Part shown: positions 39,601-54,600 of the stretch, one piece after another | How the letters are laid out: each line of letters starts with the position of its first letter | Numbering within the stretch: position 1 is the first letter of the stretch | Origin: Tyto alba | Taxonomy: Eukaryota; Chordata; Aves; Strigiformes; Tytonidae | DNA: 64,000 nt | Direction: 5' to 3' | NCBI RefSeq assembly: GCF_018691265.1 | Contig: NW_024881282.1 | Span: 53,141,122 to 53,205,121, forward strand | Notes under the pieces: generated by a model | The model's input: only the letters and a program-made list of their open reading frames with translations | The model's database searches: none | What the model was told of the DNA's origin: nothing | Program-made: the position numbers and the translations under genes

Positions 39601-42600
39601 CTATTTAAAATACATTTAGCCCATTAAACCATCTTTACCACTGGAGCACAAAATTCCTATCCTACCCAGTTCTGTATGTGTTCTTTATTAAACACCCCGC
39701 TCTGCCAAAACCAGCCCCACCTTCTTCTGCTTGATCCTAAAATCCTAAAAACAAGCATGACCCACCTGGAGTTTCACACTCCTCCAACGCACCAAATGAA
39801 GTCACCTCCCTCTGGCAGCTTGAAGACAGTCTTCTGGCTTGTTGGGTCTTTGACACTGAAGGGGCACGAATGCTACAACAACGCTACAGTGCGTGTCCTT
39901 GAACACGAAAACCTGCAAGGTGGCACAGCCCAGCACTCCTCCCACCTCGGCCTGGGGTAGAGCATCCCCCTCCCTGCGCTGCCAGGATTGCTCTCCAGCC
40001 TCTGTTACTGGCTCGCTACTGCAGAGGGGCAGATGCTCTGATCTACCAGTTAGCTGTAACTATGGTGTGGACCGCCAAGCAGAGAGCCTGCAGCACTGTT
40101 TTGCATATCCACAGCTGTATGAGCACGAGGAGGGAGTCTATGGGTAAGAGTGGATAGATCTTTGTTATACAGAAGGAGAAAGGCGATTTTGGAATAACAG
40201 ATTCAGTCCTGCCACCAAGCTGGTCTCTATACTCAGAGAGGTAATCCAGGGTTGCCTTTACTGGACAAGGGATGGTTCCAGAACCAATATAAAAATGAAG
40301 TTTTGCTAATCTGTTTGTGCCTAGAGAAGCTTATTTTACACACTTCCAACAAGCAGGGCTCAGGAAAACGGTGCAGTGTGTTGACACACCACAGTCTCAT
40401 CAACACAGCATTAATATTTTAAACTTTTCCATTGCACTAGTCATCATTTGTATTACATTGTACATAAATGTCAGAAAAGAGCTCAGGACCTCACTGTATC
40501 CTATAATAGATATCACAAACAAAAAGAACAGAGACAATTCTTGCCTATAAAGGTATTCAGCACAAATATAAACTACACAATGGACAGGAAATAACATCTA
40601 TTATTTTCAGAAACAGAACCAAGATTTAAATGATTAGTCTCAGGAAGCATGCAGCAGAGCTGAGAAACAAATCCAAACAAGCTCAAATCTAGTCCAATGC
40701 TTCCTCTTCCTTTAGACTTCAGGCACATAGCCTTCTTACTTACTTCTCCCTTCAAAAACTGACAACACAGTAAGTACTCTTTAATAGAACCTTCTCTTGA
40801 AGGAAGTCCCATAACAGTTCCCTTGTTCTTGGAGGGTTTAAGACAAACAGAGGATCTGGGAAATTCGCTTACTAGAGAGCACTCTCTGGCCAAGGGGCTT
40901 TGTTTACAGCTAAGATGTCTCAAAGAGAATATTGCCTGCACTTTGTTTAGCCATATATATTGAGGACTGACCTAGAGAACATCGTTAAAATAGCACTCCT
41001 TACTGTAGTGTATATCTTTCAACGGGAGAGTAATCTACAAGATTATTACTCCTGCAAGAAGCTCACGACTGTACATGCACTACATGATCCTTCAGCTTAT
41101 CACAATCAGGATTCGGCCAAGAGAGAACTTCATACTCAAGACTCTTTGTTATGATCTTCAGGTGTGGTTGGCTGGTGGTTGTTCTTTTTTTTTCATTCTC
41201 CCCCTTCCCTCCCATACGCACTATCCACTGCTGCCTTCTGTACTACACATGTGCATACACTAGGACATGACTGATAAGAGAAAAGGGAAGGTCCCTTCAA
41301 TAGTCAGGTCTCCTAGACCCCAACATCACCTGCCCACAAATGTGTGTTGTAACTTCTCTTTTGGGAGCAACGGACAGCTACGCCTAGTAAGTGTATTTAC
41401 AAGTTGAATAATATCCATAATCATATTGCTTCTTGAAATTATTGGCAGATACGATACACCCTGAGAAGTATGCCAAATGTTTCCAGCATCAGTGAAAATA
41501 CTTGACATGCCATATATCTGTAATGAAGGCATCTGTAAATCACTTGTGAAAGCAGTTTCTAGCAGTTTACAGCACAATGGGGTGGAGTTTTGATGACCAG
41601 TTTCCCAGCTAGGGAGGCACCACATTTGTAGGCAGTGAATCAGTCCCTCAACTCATAGGTTCTTAGAGTGGCACAAGATGCTTATGCAATTGGATCACGT
41701 AGGCGAGAATATGAAAGCCCTCAAAAGCATCACAGGTTGCTAAAACAGAAGTACAGACGTGCCCATAACCCTCTTGAACCTGCCTACGACCTCCCTCCTT
41801 CTGTAAATACGGAGCTATTTCCATGAATGAGGGAGGTGCAGAAAGACTTGACATCTGTACAGTACCAGGGATAAGGCAACAGCAGAACAGCACGTACCTC
41901 TCTCCCACACCTACGTTCAATCCAGTAGAGTGTGAAGCCCCTATTTTCCCGGGTTCTTTAGGAAACCACTCAGTAGCAAGCTACAAGCTGTTCTTAAACC
42001 TGTCTCTACAACACAATCACATTGCAAGCTAGGAATATGTTAATATTCAAATGCCTTACATCACAGATTAACTCTCCTATGTCACCAACTCTCACCATCA
42101 TACCATTAAAAAGCTAGCATCCTGCAGCATCTAGAGTTTCTAGGTCAAACTGTTTAGAGGATAGAAGAACTAAATTTGCTGATAATTCAGCAACCCTGAG
42201 CACACAAGTGACAGCAACCGGTGACAATGGACTGGGTACAAAGGGTGGCTTATTTCACCCCAGGCCCATTACTGGGAATTGACTGTTCCCAGAGGTTAAC
42301 AGGAGAGAATTGAAAGAATTCCTGAAAAGTAGAAACCAACTCATGATTTTTAAACGTTATGCACCACAGAGGAGAGGCACTTCAAATATTTCAGAAGGAG
42401 AAAAAAAAAAAAAAAATACTGGAACATTACAAAATAGATGCACTGTGGAAACCTTTATCTTAACATAAGGTTCGATGGCTACACTGAAATAACAAAGCAG
42501 TGGTTTAACTCAGAACTACCAATGGGGGAAACAAAAAGGGGCTTAAATATAATACTGCTTGATCACAAGACAGAATTTAGTTCTCCTTATTACACCAGTT

Positions 42601-45600
42601 ATAAAGGACAACAAACTTGCACAACTGAATATGCCTGATATTCTATTAAAGCTATTTGTATTCAGTGCAGTACTCATAAATCCTAGCTCTGGGCTGCAGC
42701 ATTATTGCAGTAGGTGCTGTACAAGCACAGCAAAAAACAGACTGCCTGCTTTAAATAAGAGAAAACTCATTAGCATATGGAGAAGCATAGGGAGACAGAT
42801 GATATTGGAAAGCATGGTGGACAGTAGTTTTAATATAAGAGCTGTTATTGTGTTTCTGTAGACTTTGTGGCAAAGATGAGTACCAAGGGACACATACAAA
42901 GGCATAAACTCAGTAAGAGAGCTGAGGGATTAGGTTTTAATCATCAACACAAGTTCAACATAGCTAAACATCTACAAGGAAATACCAACATGGGGGGAAA
43001 TTGAGAAGGTGCTTGTTTTAAAGTAAGTGTGGGATGGAGGTAGGAGGCATGAGCTAACCTTGAATACTGAGTAAGAAATGACAAGGATGTAACAACAGAA
43101 AAGAGTAGGTTGTGGAGAGCTTTGGATATTAAAGAAATGAGAGCAAGACATTGACTAGATCTACAATGACCATAAGGGAAGCATAGGCACCTAGCACTCA
43201 TATGAACACCTATGTACGGACATGAAATGCAGGTGTGTTAATAGCAAGCTGAAGTCCACTGCTATATTTAATTCGTTGTACGTATGTATGTTGTCGTCCA
43301 AAAGGACAAAAGTATACCCAGCAAAAAAAGAATTTGCAGAAGCTTTCTATGTTCCAAATGTTTCCAACAAACTTAATCAGAGAAGAATGATAGGTAAGTA
43401 AGTGGATGGATCTTATCATGTTGTGAAATTGCAGGGGGTGTGGGGGGGACAACAGGATACGGATGGGATGGGAACGAACAGATGGAATTCAACAACAACA
43501 TCCAGGTTTCTTTTTTTTTTTTTTTTTTTTTTTTTCTAATTTGGTTCGACTGTATAAATAAACTCCAAAGTTATAATTGCCATTTGAAGAGCACGATGAT
43601 CTATGTTGTCCTGATGAAGGAAATAAAAGAAATGGGGGAGAGAGGGTGGAGGGCAGGGTATAAATTTATTTTACTCATTGCTTTCATGTGCCAGCAATAA
43701 CAGTAAAGCAGATCATATTCAGGTACATTAAGCAGATATTAGCATCTCACGAGCAAGGTAAAAGACATGTCATGCAAGGACTGCTGAAGTAACAATATAT
43801 TTTAACTGCTGTAGTAACCAGTAGCAAAGTCTAGAGTTAACAACTGGAATAAAAGTCATAGCAATGCTTACATGCTCAATAAAATATATAGAGAACCTTT
43901 TAAATGAAATACAAAGTAATGAATTGAAGTGAGGTCTCAGAGAGCAAATGCCCATTTTTTTTGGTCAGAAATATTAACTGTCTCTACTGAGGCACAGAAT
44001 TAAAAATATTATTTTGGTAAGGAACATACTAAGAAGAAAAATCTTTGAAGAGGCCTACATAAAAATATTGTTGAAAAGAATGATTATAAAAATCAAGAAT
44101 GTTCTCTGACCATGCTAAACAACATGAAGTAAATGCGTATCTTGGCCAGTATTCAAACCCCAGAATCCAGCTTAAATGTTACACGGTCATTTTAAAAAAC
44201 AAATCACCAGATCAGCAGAAACACTAATGCAATATATGAAAAAATAATTCTGACAGGTATGATTTGTAGGCATGCTTAAGATATTTGCAGAAGAATGGAG
44301 GTCATAGCAGACTGCAGCCTCCCAGCTCTAAAACTGAGCTGCTCTTCCTTTATTAGAATCTGATTATTTGCTTAGCACCTAGCACAGAAATTGAATTTTA
44401 TAGTGTGGATCAGCAGCTCTGAACTGCTATTTCAGAAACAGCAAGACTTTAATCCCCCCAACATAATCAAAGAAAGCAAAACCACCCTATGTTCCTCAAG
44501 GCGAGATTTATCCACAGACAGAAGACTTTAAAAGATCTTAGATTAAAAAGTAATTGCCAAAGTTTGAAAATGACTAACCACAAAACACCTTTGCTTTGGG
44601 CCAGGAAGCACTACAGGAATGGGACCATGTTTATACACAGAAGTTTTTGTACGTTGTTTAGTTCTTATATGAGTAAAGCTAAGGACATCCATCAAAGACT
44701 AAACTCAGGCTGTGCAAGGTTTTCATTAGGCACGTAGCAAAGAGACAGGTTGTTCCTGCACTGCCCAGGGATAAGAGACTCCTGCTTCCAGCACAGATCC
44801 TCCCTCTCCCAGCACTCATGGCCTCTGCAGACAGAGCTCTGTTACACAGGAACAGAAACAAAACCCTTTCTGGGGTTGGGGAGGGGAATGGGCTTCACTC
44901 CAAGAGAATCTCATATAAGCCCCATAGAGCTCCCTGAACCACAAATCTTGATCAGTCTGTACGGACGTCCTCCACCATCACTCCAGTTCTTTGAGCACAT
45001 GTACATTGGTTCCTATTTGCAGATGCCACTAATTCTGTAAAGAAATGGAAACCCCCTGAAGTTTTGCATGTACGTCAAGCTATTGCAGCCCAAAGTCCTC
45101 CAGACCACACAATTACTTTCATCTCCCATGTGGGCCATAGCTTCACAGAGTGCGTTCTGCAAGTGTTGGAAAAGGAAGCAGCTAACAAAGCAAACAGACC
45201 TCAAACTACCACCTCCCCTTCCTGAAAAAAAAGTACGTACAGTAGTCACCTAAGCAAGTTTGATACAGACAGTTCTTTTGCTGAAGCTTGTAAGATGAAG
45301 AGGAAAAAATAGTTATCAGTTACAACAACATTACTACTCCAAGCTTTTTTAATCAACAGTTAAGTAACAAAATTTCAGTTCATAAACCCACTCTTACAGG
45401 ACAAGTTTATTGAACTGAATGTGTTTAGGATTAATCAAAGGCTCATTTAGTACTCAAGCCTTGAGCCATTAAAATTGATTTTGAATATGTACAACCATGC
45501 AAGCAGGAGTTTTGGTAACACCAAAGCTCTGACTGTTTATTTACTACTGCGTACTTTAGGAGAACTCACTTCACTCCTCTGAACATGTCCTGCTTCTACC

Positions 45601-48600
45601 AGCCTTCAAGTAGTCTCGTCTCATTAAAAGCTTGTTTTTCAGAGAGCCTAGTACCATGTATTTGCCCAGTGGCCAGCTCATTAGGTTCCTGACTTCACTG
45701 GGCCTCTCTAGGCTTTACTATAAATATTAGTAATATTTAATTCCTCAGATTAGTATTCTTTTTTTAAAAAAAAAAAGATCAGCTATGTACATTGATTACC
45801 TCCCCATTCTGACTTCCTTTAGTCTCACTGGATAATTATTTTTCCTTCAGGATCTAAGTCACAGTAGCTATTGCTGCCAGTAACCATTGGATGACATAAG
45901 AAATTAGCAGTAACATATTGAAAAAAACAACACCACAAAACCCCACATTAAACTGTCAGCTATCAATTATGCATAATCCAACCAAAGAACCAAAACCTGT
46001 TCATGGTCTGTATTTTGGCCCTATGTATTATATGGATGGCAGGGAAAACATTGATCAGTACAGGTTGCTGTGACTACAGGGAGGTAACTATAATTTATAA
46101 GGAAATAAATGTAGAAACTGTTTCACTGCTGGACAAACATAGCAAGAGGTTTCCAATTTTTATTAAGAAAAAGATATAAACGATAGGTTTGTGTCACTTT
46201 CTTTTTAGAAAGTTCTAGTAAAATGATTGAACATAGAGATGGAACATGGACTTGACTTCCTTGGCAAATTTCAAGGGTATGTGAGAAGCACTCATTTACT
46301 GCTCGGTAAGTCAAATTCAGGTTATTAACAAACTCAAAGAGAAAAGCATTTTAAAATCTGAGGTTCTCATTTAACTCTTCCTCCAGAGCTGCTCAAGCAC
46401 AGAGTGATAAGGAGGACTATTATTCCAAACAGACTAAGTTCACAGCCCACTTTTCTGGCATCTTGTTTTTAAATGTCAAGCTTATCTCACAAAGCTGCAG
46501 AAACATAGCTGCTAGCTCTGCCTGATGCTCCATAAATCAGTCTATTCCTAGCACTAATTATCCCAAGCAGCTGTTACCCTCCATTTGATCTTCAGTATCC
46601 AGAAAATCTTTTCTTCAAAGACTAACTCAACCAAAGAATGTTTAGTGTCTGTAATATTCAGAGATAAAAATGCATCTGTGTTACTTAAAGGCCACATACC
46701 CTGTCAGGCATTTTCAGTGAAGCCCCATTAACCCGCCTCCAAGTTCACAATGGTAAAAATAAAAAAAAAATAAAATTAAGGCATTTAATTACAAAAAAGA
46801 ACAGCACAATTACTCGTACCGAAGTGTAATCCCCAGAAGAATAAAAGAGGAGGTAATGCTAAACTAGGCAAGTATGAAAGACTATGCATACAATCTAATT
46901 GCACAACTTTTTCTCTCAGGCTGTTTCCACATCCAAAAGCTTGTCAGAGAAAGATTAAAGACTGCGTTGACACAGTATTATAGTTATGCAGCTCACACCA
47001 CCACCCCTGCTGTGAGCTTGTACACACAAATAAACCCTTACATCCTGATTGTCCAACCCTTGCCATAGATGCTATGGCTTTTCCCTACCTGCAGGAATCA
47101 GAGCAGGATCTGCCACCAGTTCAGAAGCATCTAAAGGATTTGTGAAATATGAATGCACTCGGGTGCACTTCTCGCACACCGCTCCTTCACACGTGGCCTT
47201 TGGCAGCACCAGCTGTAGAGCCAGCTTCCTCACAAATTCCCAGTTAATGCAATGAACTCCTAGGTTATACCCGGGGCGCTGACAACGCCTCGCAACAAAG
47301 CGCATGACTACTTTTGCACAAAGACCTGCGGGCTGAGCCATTTGCTCAGCTGGGCCAGGCACCCCCCACTCCTCCCACCCTGGCCAACCCTCGCCCTGCC
47401 CCAGGCAGACACGCTGGGCTGCAGTGGGATGAGCTCAGTGCCACACTCCTGCTGAACCCATCTGGAAATCGGCACCTTGCCTCATTTAACCACAACAATC
47501 CCAGCGTGACTAAATTAAAGCCTCCCTTTTCCAGTTTTTCAGGGAACTATTAGACTAAACAGACTTTACCACTGATCAGGTATCCACCTGACTAGCTGCA
47601 AATGAGCAGAGGGAACAGTGGTGTCTGACAGTTATTTCTGAGGACATGACTGACTGACAGGGACTGTAGATGGAGAACAGGCTGTTCCGACTAGTGTCAG
47701 CAAACAGCAGCATCCTTCCTTCAGGTGACTGCATGCCTCCTCAGTTTGAGCTCATCAAATCCCACCTTCCAAAGTTACTGCAGTACTAGAGAACTAAGAT
47801 ATCACTGGTTTGAGAACCACTCTGTTCAGGCAAATTAGTATGTAAGTACTACAAGTATTACTTGGTAAGTAATCCAGAAAACTCTATCTCAGCTGAAACC
47901 AGGATACCCACGCACAATAATCTGTCACATTAATCCCAATTCCTAATACTCGGGAAGTATTTTACATAACGAGTACTATCCAATACCTCAACCTTTCATG
48001 GCACATCTGTTGTGAAAAGTGTAATTCAGTGGACTCAAAACTTTACATGAATCACAAATCTAATCCTGCGAGGTCAGCTACCACTTTGCAACAGTAACAG
48101 GATTAAAGTTACACTCTGAGTTGTATGCATAATCAAAATAAACACAATCTCAGGTGTAGCACTAACTCAATCATTTCACTATTACCACAGCTGCTAGCAT
48201 GCTGACAAAGAATATTTACAACATCCTATACCAAATGTTGCAGGACAAGAATTTGGTGGCGATTCTGCAATCTATACATTCCTATACTAAACAATCTGCA
48301 TTTTCTGTTGCAAACTGGGCCTAGATTCAACAGCCAGAATATTGCTTACAGAAGGATTTACTGAATTTACTGTTCAGTTCCATAATAAGCAATGAAGTAT
48401 TTATTCTGCAAGAATAATTGTTTATATTGGAACTACATTCAACTGTTAATATCCCATCAAGTTTCTACAAAATAAAAAAAAAAAAACAACTGTAGAACTA
48501 TTTCTTTGGGAGAGAGGGGAAGAAAGAGAACTAACTGTGGTTAGATAAGCAGTGGCCAATGCTCTCACCACCTCAGGTGATCCTTACAGGGTGCCCCTTT

Positions 48601-51600
48601 TCCGTCAGCAGCCAAGGCCAAGTACAGAACACGACTAAGTGACATACTTTATAGACAGGTCAATTTAGCCACACTTCGTCCTCACGCCAGATGTCTGCCA
48701 TTTCCCAGGACAAGTATTCGAAGTGGAGGGAGAAGGATGCAGGGGTACGACTCTGAATTTCGCAGGGCCCACAGCTTATACAGACATGGGACACAACAGC
48801 TGGGTGTCCAGGGTCTCCCAGGTCTCACCACACTGGGGGTGAAGGTCTGGTATCTCCCAAGCAGCAAGTTGCTGTCCTCAGCAGCCACTTGCTGCGGTCT
48901 GAGGTACATTTGGGGTTAAGTTTGAGGCTCAACAGGCAGAAGAGCACAGGCAGCTGAAGTCTCTCTTCCCTCAGAGGCAAGTGCCTGAGGTCAGCTGCTC
49001 ATTTTGCTCACCTTCCACCTAGCTCTGATCCCCTGGCACATCCCCTTCCAAGGAAAATCCCACCCCTCCAGAGACAGCAGCTTACTGAACTGGAAAATGA
49101 GCAGCAGCGGGGAGCTGGGAGGTAGCAACGCCATCAAGGAGGTAAGTGTCTCTTAGTCAGCAGGCTCAGCACTGTCCCCAGGAATTTACCAGCAGCAGTG
49201 ACCCCAACTGTGAATGCAGCCAATTTCCTATTAAAAGCAGCAGTGGAATGATACTTAGAAGAAAAAATTGTCAGGTATATTCTTATACCCGCTGTTGATG
49301 TGGAGCACTGCCCAGTGTCACTTGAAACTGGAAGTACCTAGATCCTGAACAGACTCCCAGGGTCTGTAACAAAAGCAATCCTACCTCTGGATCCTGCCAC
49401 CAGTCGAAGCAGCCGCCAAGAGAGTTTGCTTAGTTAAATCCTGAAGAATGCAGCTGAAGGAGCCCATGATAAAAGCCATCTTTGAGAACTGTGCAAGTGT
49501 TAGCCAATGATGGAATATGAGATGGCATTTGTTCAGAAGGGGCAGGGAGGTATTTTTGGTGGAGATAAGACAATTCAGCAGTGAGAAAGCAGCGTAGTGT
49601 GAAATATGTGACACGGAAAAGTAAGGATTCATATAATCCCTAAAGACGCAGAAGGAAAATACATACCTTAGGAATTTATGTTGGCTCCTGAGCTCCCTAA
49701 ACCAGCCTGGCAATCCCAGCACTGAGCAGCCAGGGAGTGAGCTGCAGAGATGGCTGGCTGCAGGTTCCCAGGAAGATCTCAGTAACAAAGCTGGTTGGAA
49801 CCACTTTAATGGAAAGCTCTGCCATAAAATACCAACTTATGGAGAGTAAAGTCCTTCACAGCAGAATGTTATCTTTGATGGAAACATATTTCTGAACACT
49901 AAAAGCATAAGTTTGACTCTTTTTAGGATTAAACATTTTAACATCTTGCTTGAAAAATCACTTCATTACATAACATGAAATTAAAAAGGGTAAAGTGTCA
50001 AAATCTGAACAACATATTTTAGTTCAAAATGTAAGCTTTCAGAATTTTGCTTCATAAGCAAGTGACTTTTGTGAGTGGGTGTTTTATTTCATGCTGGAAC
50101 AAGATTATTTTAGTTGCTGTATTCTTAAAGCAGAATTTCCCTCAAAGTGAGGATTCCAGGTTCTGTACTGCTTTAATCACTAGTTCTTTCCATTTTTCGA
50201 ATCTGATATTCTGCAGTGGCACAGACCACAAGAACTTCTCAGTCGAGATATGACCAAATCAGAGAGCAAATCCAGACTCTTTCTTTCTAGGAAAAAAAAA
50301 AAAAAAAATCTCCTTTTTAACACCAGAAAATAAATTTTGTTTCGTCTTGGGAGCTAAGAAACAAATTAGCCCCAAAGTGGTCTCGGGATACCAAATCTGC
50401 ATAATTACACCATCTGCCACGTTTGTAAGGAAACTGATTGGATGGTTTGCCAATTTAGAATTTATATTACAGCTTTGTTTTTACAGTGGAGAATATAGGA
50501 GTCAGTTTAAGTATTTTGAATTAGCTAGCCAAGGGCTTCTACTGACTCACACACCAGTCAGCTTGCTGGGGCTAGCACAGATCATCCTGAAGAGCTGGCT
50601 GGAGACAATGAAGTGGGGTGGTCTCTCCCCGTAAGGCTCACCAATGCTACTGCTCATCAAGTGATCGAAGTTGTCAGAATTCATTACCTACTAGATCCAT
50701 GCTCTATGCTCATATCCCATCAACAGCACAATTACACTTCAAGTCTGGGAACTTAGTTGATAGTTCCCATGAGAGGCAATGGAGCAGCACAGTGCTGTAC
50801 CAGAATTTTACTGACTTGCTGCTCCGTTAAACTACTTCCCCTCACACTGCCTTCCCAGCTCTCAGCATCCTGCTGTACCGCTCTGAGACCACTTCCAAGA
50901 ATGTATTCTCACCAAAAGAAAGTAACCATGGAATTCACTACTACCTAAAATCTCTCCAGAATTACTCAGTTAGTAATTAGTTGTCAGCCTTTAACACAGA
51001 GATGGCACTTCTCATGTGGATAACTTCCAAAACTGTATAAAATACTATAACAGTAAACTCATAATGGCATTTAAAAACAAAAATTGTTGCCCTTGCAAAG
51101 CACCAACATCTTGTTCAGTGTTCCACACTGCTGGTATTCTGTTTGATAACACTCACTTTTTCTTTTCGTTCTCACAGACTCACTAGTAGACAGCCAGAAT
51201 ACACAATCTAATTTACATTTGCAAATATTAAACATAACACACACCTACTCATTGAAACATTTCTTCATGACCTGGCGCACAGTAATGAATGATGCTGTTT
51301 GGAGTCCTTCTCCTCCAAGTCTAGTGATTACTTTCCTTTTAACCTTCTCAGTCCAGCTCCCATTGCAATGCAATAAGCTTTCAGATTTCCCAGAATCTTG
51401 GCTGGCTGAAGCTGAATGAAATATAATCAAAAGGCATTTAATTTTATATTCACCACTATAGGTGGCTCTTTTGAAGGATTCTCCAGTAGTCATTTTAAGC
51501 ATCACACAATTTATTAATAATGTGAGGTAACAATGAACAAGTTAGTTAAGATCACACTTACATCTACAGTCATTTTCCCCCCATGCACAGCCCATACCCA

Positions 51601-54600
51601 AGGGATTGGCAGGTGAACTTCACCATCCAGATCAAAAGGACTGCTGCCCAGTGGCCCAACACAGCTTACGGACCGAGCACACAGCTACCGTCCCCACTGA
51701 GTCAAGCTCCACCGTCCCTAAATACAGGTGCTCTCCTTTTCTAACTGTCCCATTACTTTACCCCTTGTAAACCAGCACAGGACACAGAATGGATTACAAA
51801 ATCCTTGCTAAACAATTCTCAGCCCACCTCCACATCTTGAGTCATAAATTACAGAGAAAGCCTTCACTCTATGAAGCTTAACTAGCAATTTGATGAAAAT
51901 AGAAATAATTAAAAATCAATAGCAATATTCTATTTATTTACACATACATTGCTACAAATAGGCAACTGACTGTAAAAAAACCTCAGCCTACCTTTGACAA
52001 CAGTTTAAACAAACAACTTAAGATGACTATGACAGTTTCAAGCTCATGATTCTGTTTTGTTCCATTACCCTTTAAGCACCAAAAGGCTTCAAAGGACAAA
52101 AAAAACCCAGGTAGAACTAAATTAAGAACTATTCAGTAAGAAAGACAAGAAGTAGCCACAAGCAACGTCTCTTAAGTATGCATTTCAAAAAGCAACAGCA
52201 TCAATTTAAAGGATCAAATTCATTAGCACCCACAAAGGGTAGAGACTAGCAATGTAACCAGGCATACAAATACAGATGAGGTAATGGGAAAGCTACTGAA
52301 CTGAAACATGCAGCCAGTTGAGTCATTTGAGGATGAGTCACATGAAATCAGACTCCATAAGAAGTAAACCTCCTATTTTAACCGCATCAAAGGACAAATG
52401 CACTTTTGATAGATCAATTAAATAGTTATTGCTATAAGAAGTTACTGAAGAAGATTCATCTGGCTTCAAACATCAGAGCTACTGAGTTAAATTTAAAACA
52501 TACTAGATCAGCACCTTAAAAATGAGACATTGTTTTCTAAATGAATGACCTGTTTCACATCCATTTGGAAATCAGAACAGGAGATGAACACAGAAAATAT
52601 ACAATAATCTCTCTTCTAATTGCAAATGAAAAAATTGAATTTGAAGACATATTTTTAATTTTTAATACAGACCATCTTCCTCTTTAACATATATTTCAGA
52701 TGTTGAAGTGAGAAACATGAAAAGAAAATACAAGATTAAAATTTGGCCCCTAATTTGTAACAATGGAGATGGGGGGCGGGGGGAAACGAGGGATGGGGGA
52801 GGGCAAAATTGCCACAGTAGCAGCCTTCACTGAGTAACTTAATTCTTCATAAAGAAATAAAAAAAATATTAAAACAGAGCAATTGAGGTGTTACAGGGTA
52901 TCATGGTTTGAGCCCAGAGGGCAACTGAGCACCACGCAGTCACTCACTCACCCCTTCCCACTCAGGAATGGGAAGGAGAAAATAAAGTAAAAGGCTCCTG
53001 AATCGAGATAAGGACAGGGAGGGCTGGCTTGCCCATTATGGTCATGGTCCTGGACAAAAGAGGGCAAAAGACAATCTTGTTAGGGGAAAAAAAACAACCA
53101 ACCAAACATCACTAATTCAAACAGTAACAAAACCAACACTTAACAGGCAAGATGGGGCAGTGAGAAGCACCATCACATCAAAAACCACCTCCCCCCACCC
53201 CTCCCTTCTTCCCGGGCTCAGCTCTGCTCTTCATCTCTCTCCCTCCTCCCCCAGCAGCACAGGGGGCAGGGGATGGGGGTTGCAGTCAGCTCTCTGCTTC
53301 TTCCTTCTCAGGAGATGGAGTGAACACCGCACATTCCTCCCCTGCTTCACATGGTTCCCCTCTTACTGGAGACAGTCCTCCATGAACCTTCTCCATATCA
53401 TCGCCTTCTGCATGTCTAAGTTGCACTTATCCAGAGACACCTGCTGATGGTGATCTTGCTCAGTCCTCTCCTAACAAACTCATACAACTACAACATCAGG
53501 CAATGCTTTCCCAGTTTTCTCTGAGTGAGTTCTATACCCTGTGAGGAGAGTTGATGCTACAGAGACAGTAACATTTTCTGAAAAGTTGAAGAGACTTCAT
53601 AGCTCAGTCTTCTACCAGGAAACTCTGTCCATCTCATGGGAACATACAGAATAGCAATCTGTGCCCAGATGATGCCAATTTGTGCTGGTTTTCTATCCAG
53701 TGAAGATGTACTCAAAGAGATCACAAGTATTACTAATTACTGTATACATAAACCTCTGAATTTCTGTAGTTGGACTCCAAAACATTCAGCTCGCTCAATC
53801 GGGAGCTTCTAAATAACCTCCACAACCATGTGAGAATTAATGATCTCAGTTATAATTAAGAAGCCATTTGTCACCACTTTTTAACTATTTCACATATGGA
53901 ACTTAATACTTCCTTTGTGAACAACATTTATTTGACAGCCTGACTTTAAGCCTTTTCATCCAATTATTGCCTGACCACATTTAAGGCACTTCCCTTCACG
54001 TGTAATGAAAGGATATGAAAACCACCAACCTACGAGAACCAGAGATACACCTCTATTTCCGCATGAAATAACATATTCTGTCTCCCTCTGCCGGTTCTGC
54101 ATTAAATCAAACCAGGAGGAGAAAAAGAAAAAGTAGAAAGCTAATGTTTATTGTTATCTTAGAGAATTCTATACAAGAGCCAATGCTGAAATAGCAGAAG
54201 AATAATACTTCAATTGTAGTTTCTTAAACAAGAAATACAACAGAGAATACTAAGAGTCTTTCTGAACACATCATGAGATCCAGTTATTATAGACACATAG
54301 CACCATATCTACATAGGACCAAATTAATGATCGCTTCGTGAAATTTTCTACTAAAATTATTTCTCCATTAAAAGCACAAGAGAATATTAATTAACTTTCT
54401 GCTAATATAACTTAATCTTATTTTATACTGAAACAGATTTAAGCATTCCTGCTTGCTTCCAGCCAGACTGAGTTACAACTGAGCTGGATAATTTTACTTA
54501 TAAATCATTTACAGGTAATATATGCATTTGATTTTTTTTTTATTAAAATTACAGGCAATCAAAATTTGTGACTCAAAGAACTTCTGGTTTGCAATTTAAG

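Noticed and set aside
53160..53447. 95-codon open frame as a small gene
   Set aside because: It lies entirely inside the LTR-like repeat and is Ser/Pro/Leu-rich.
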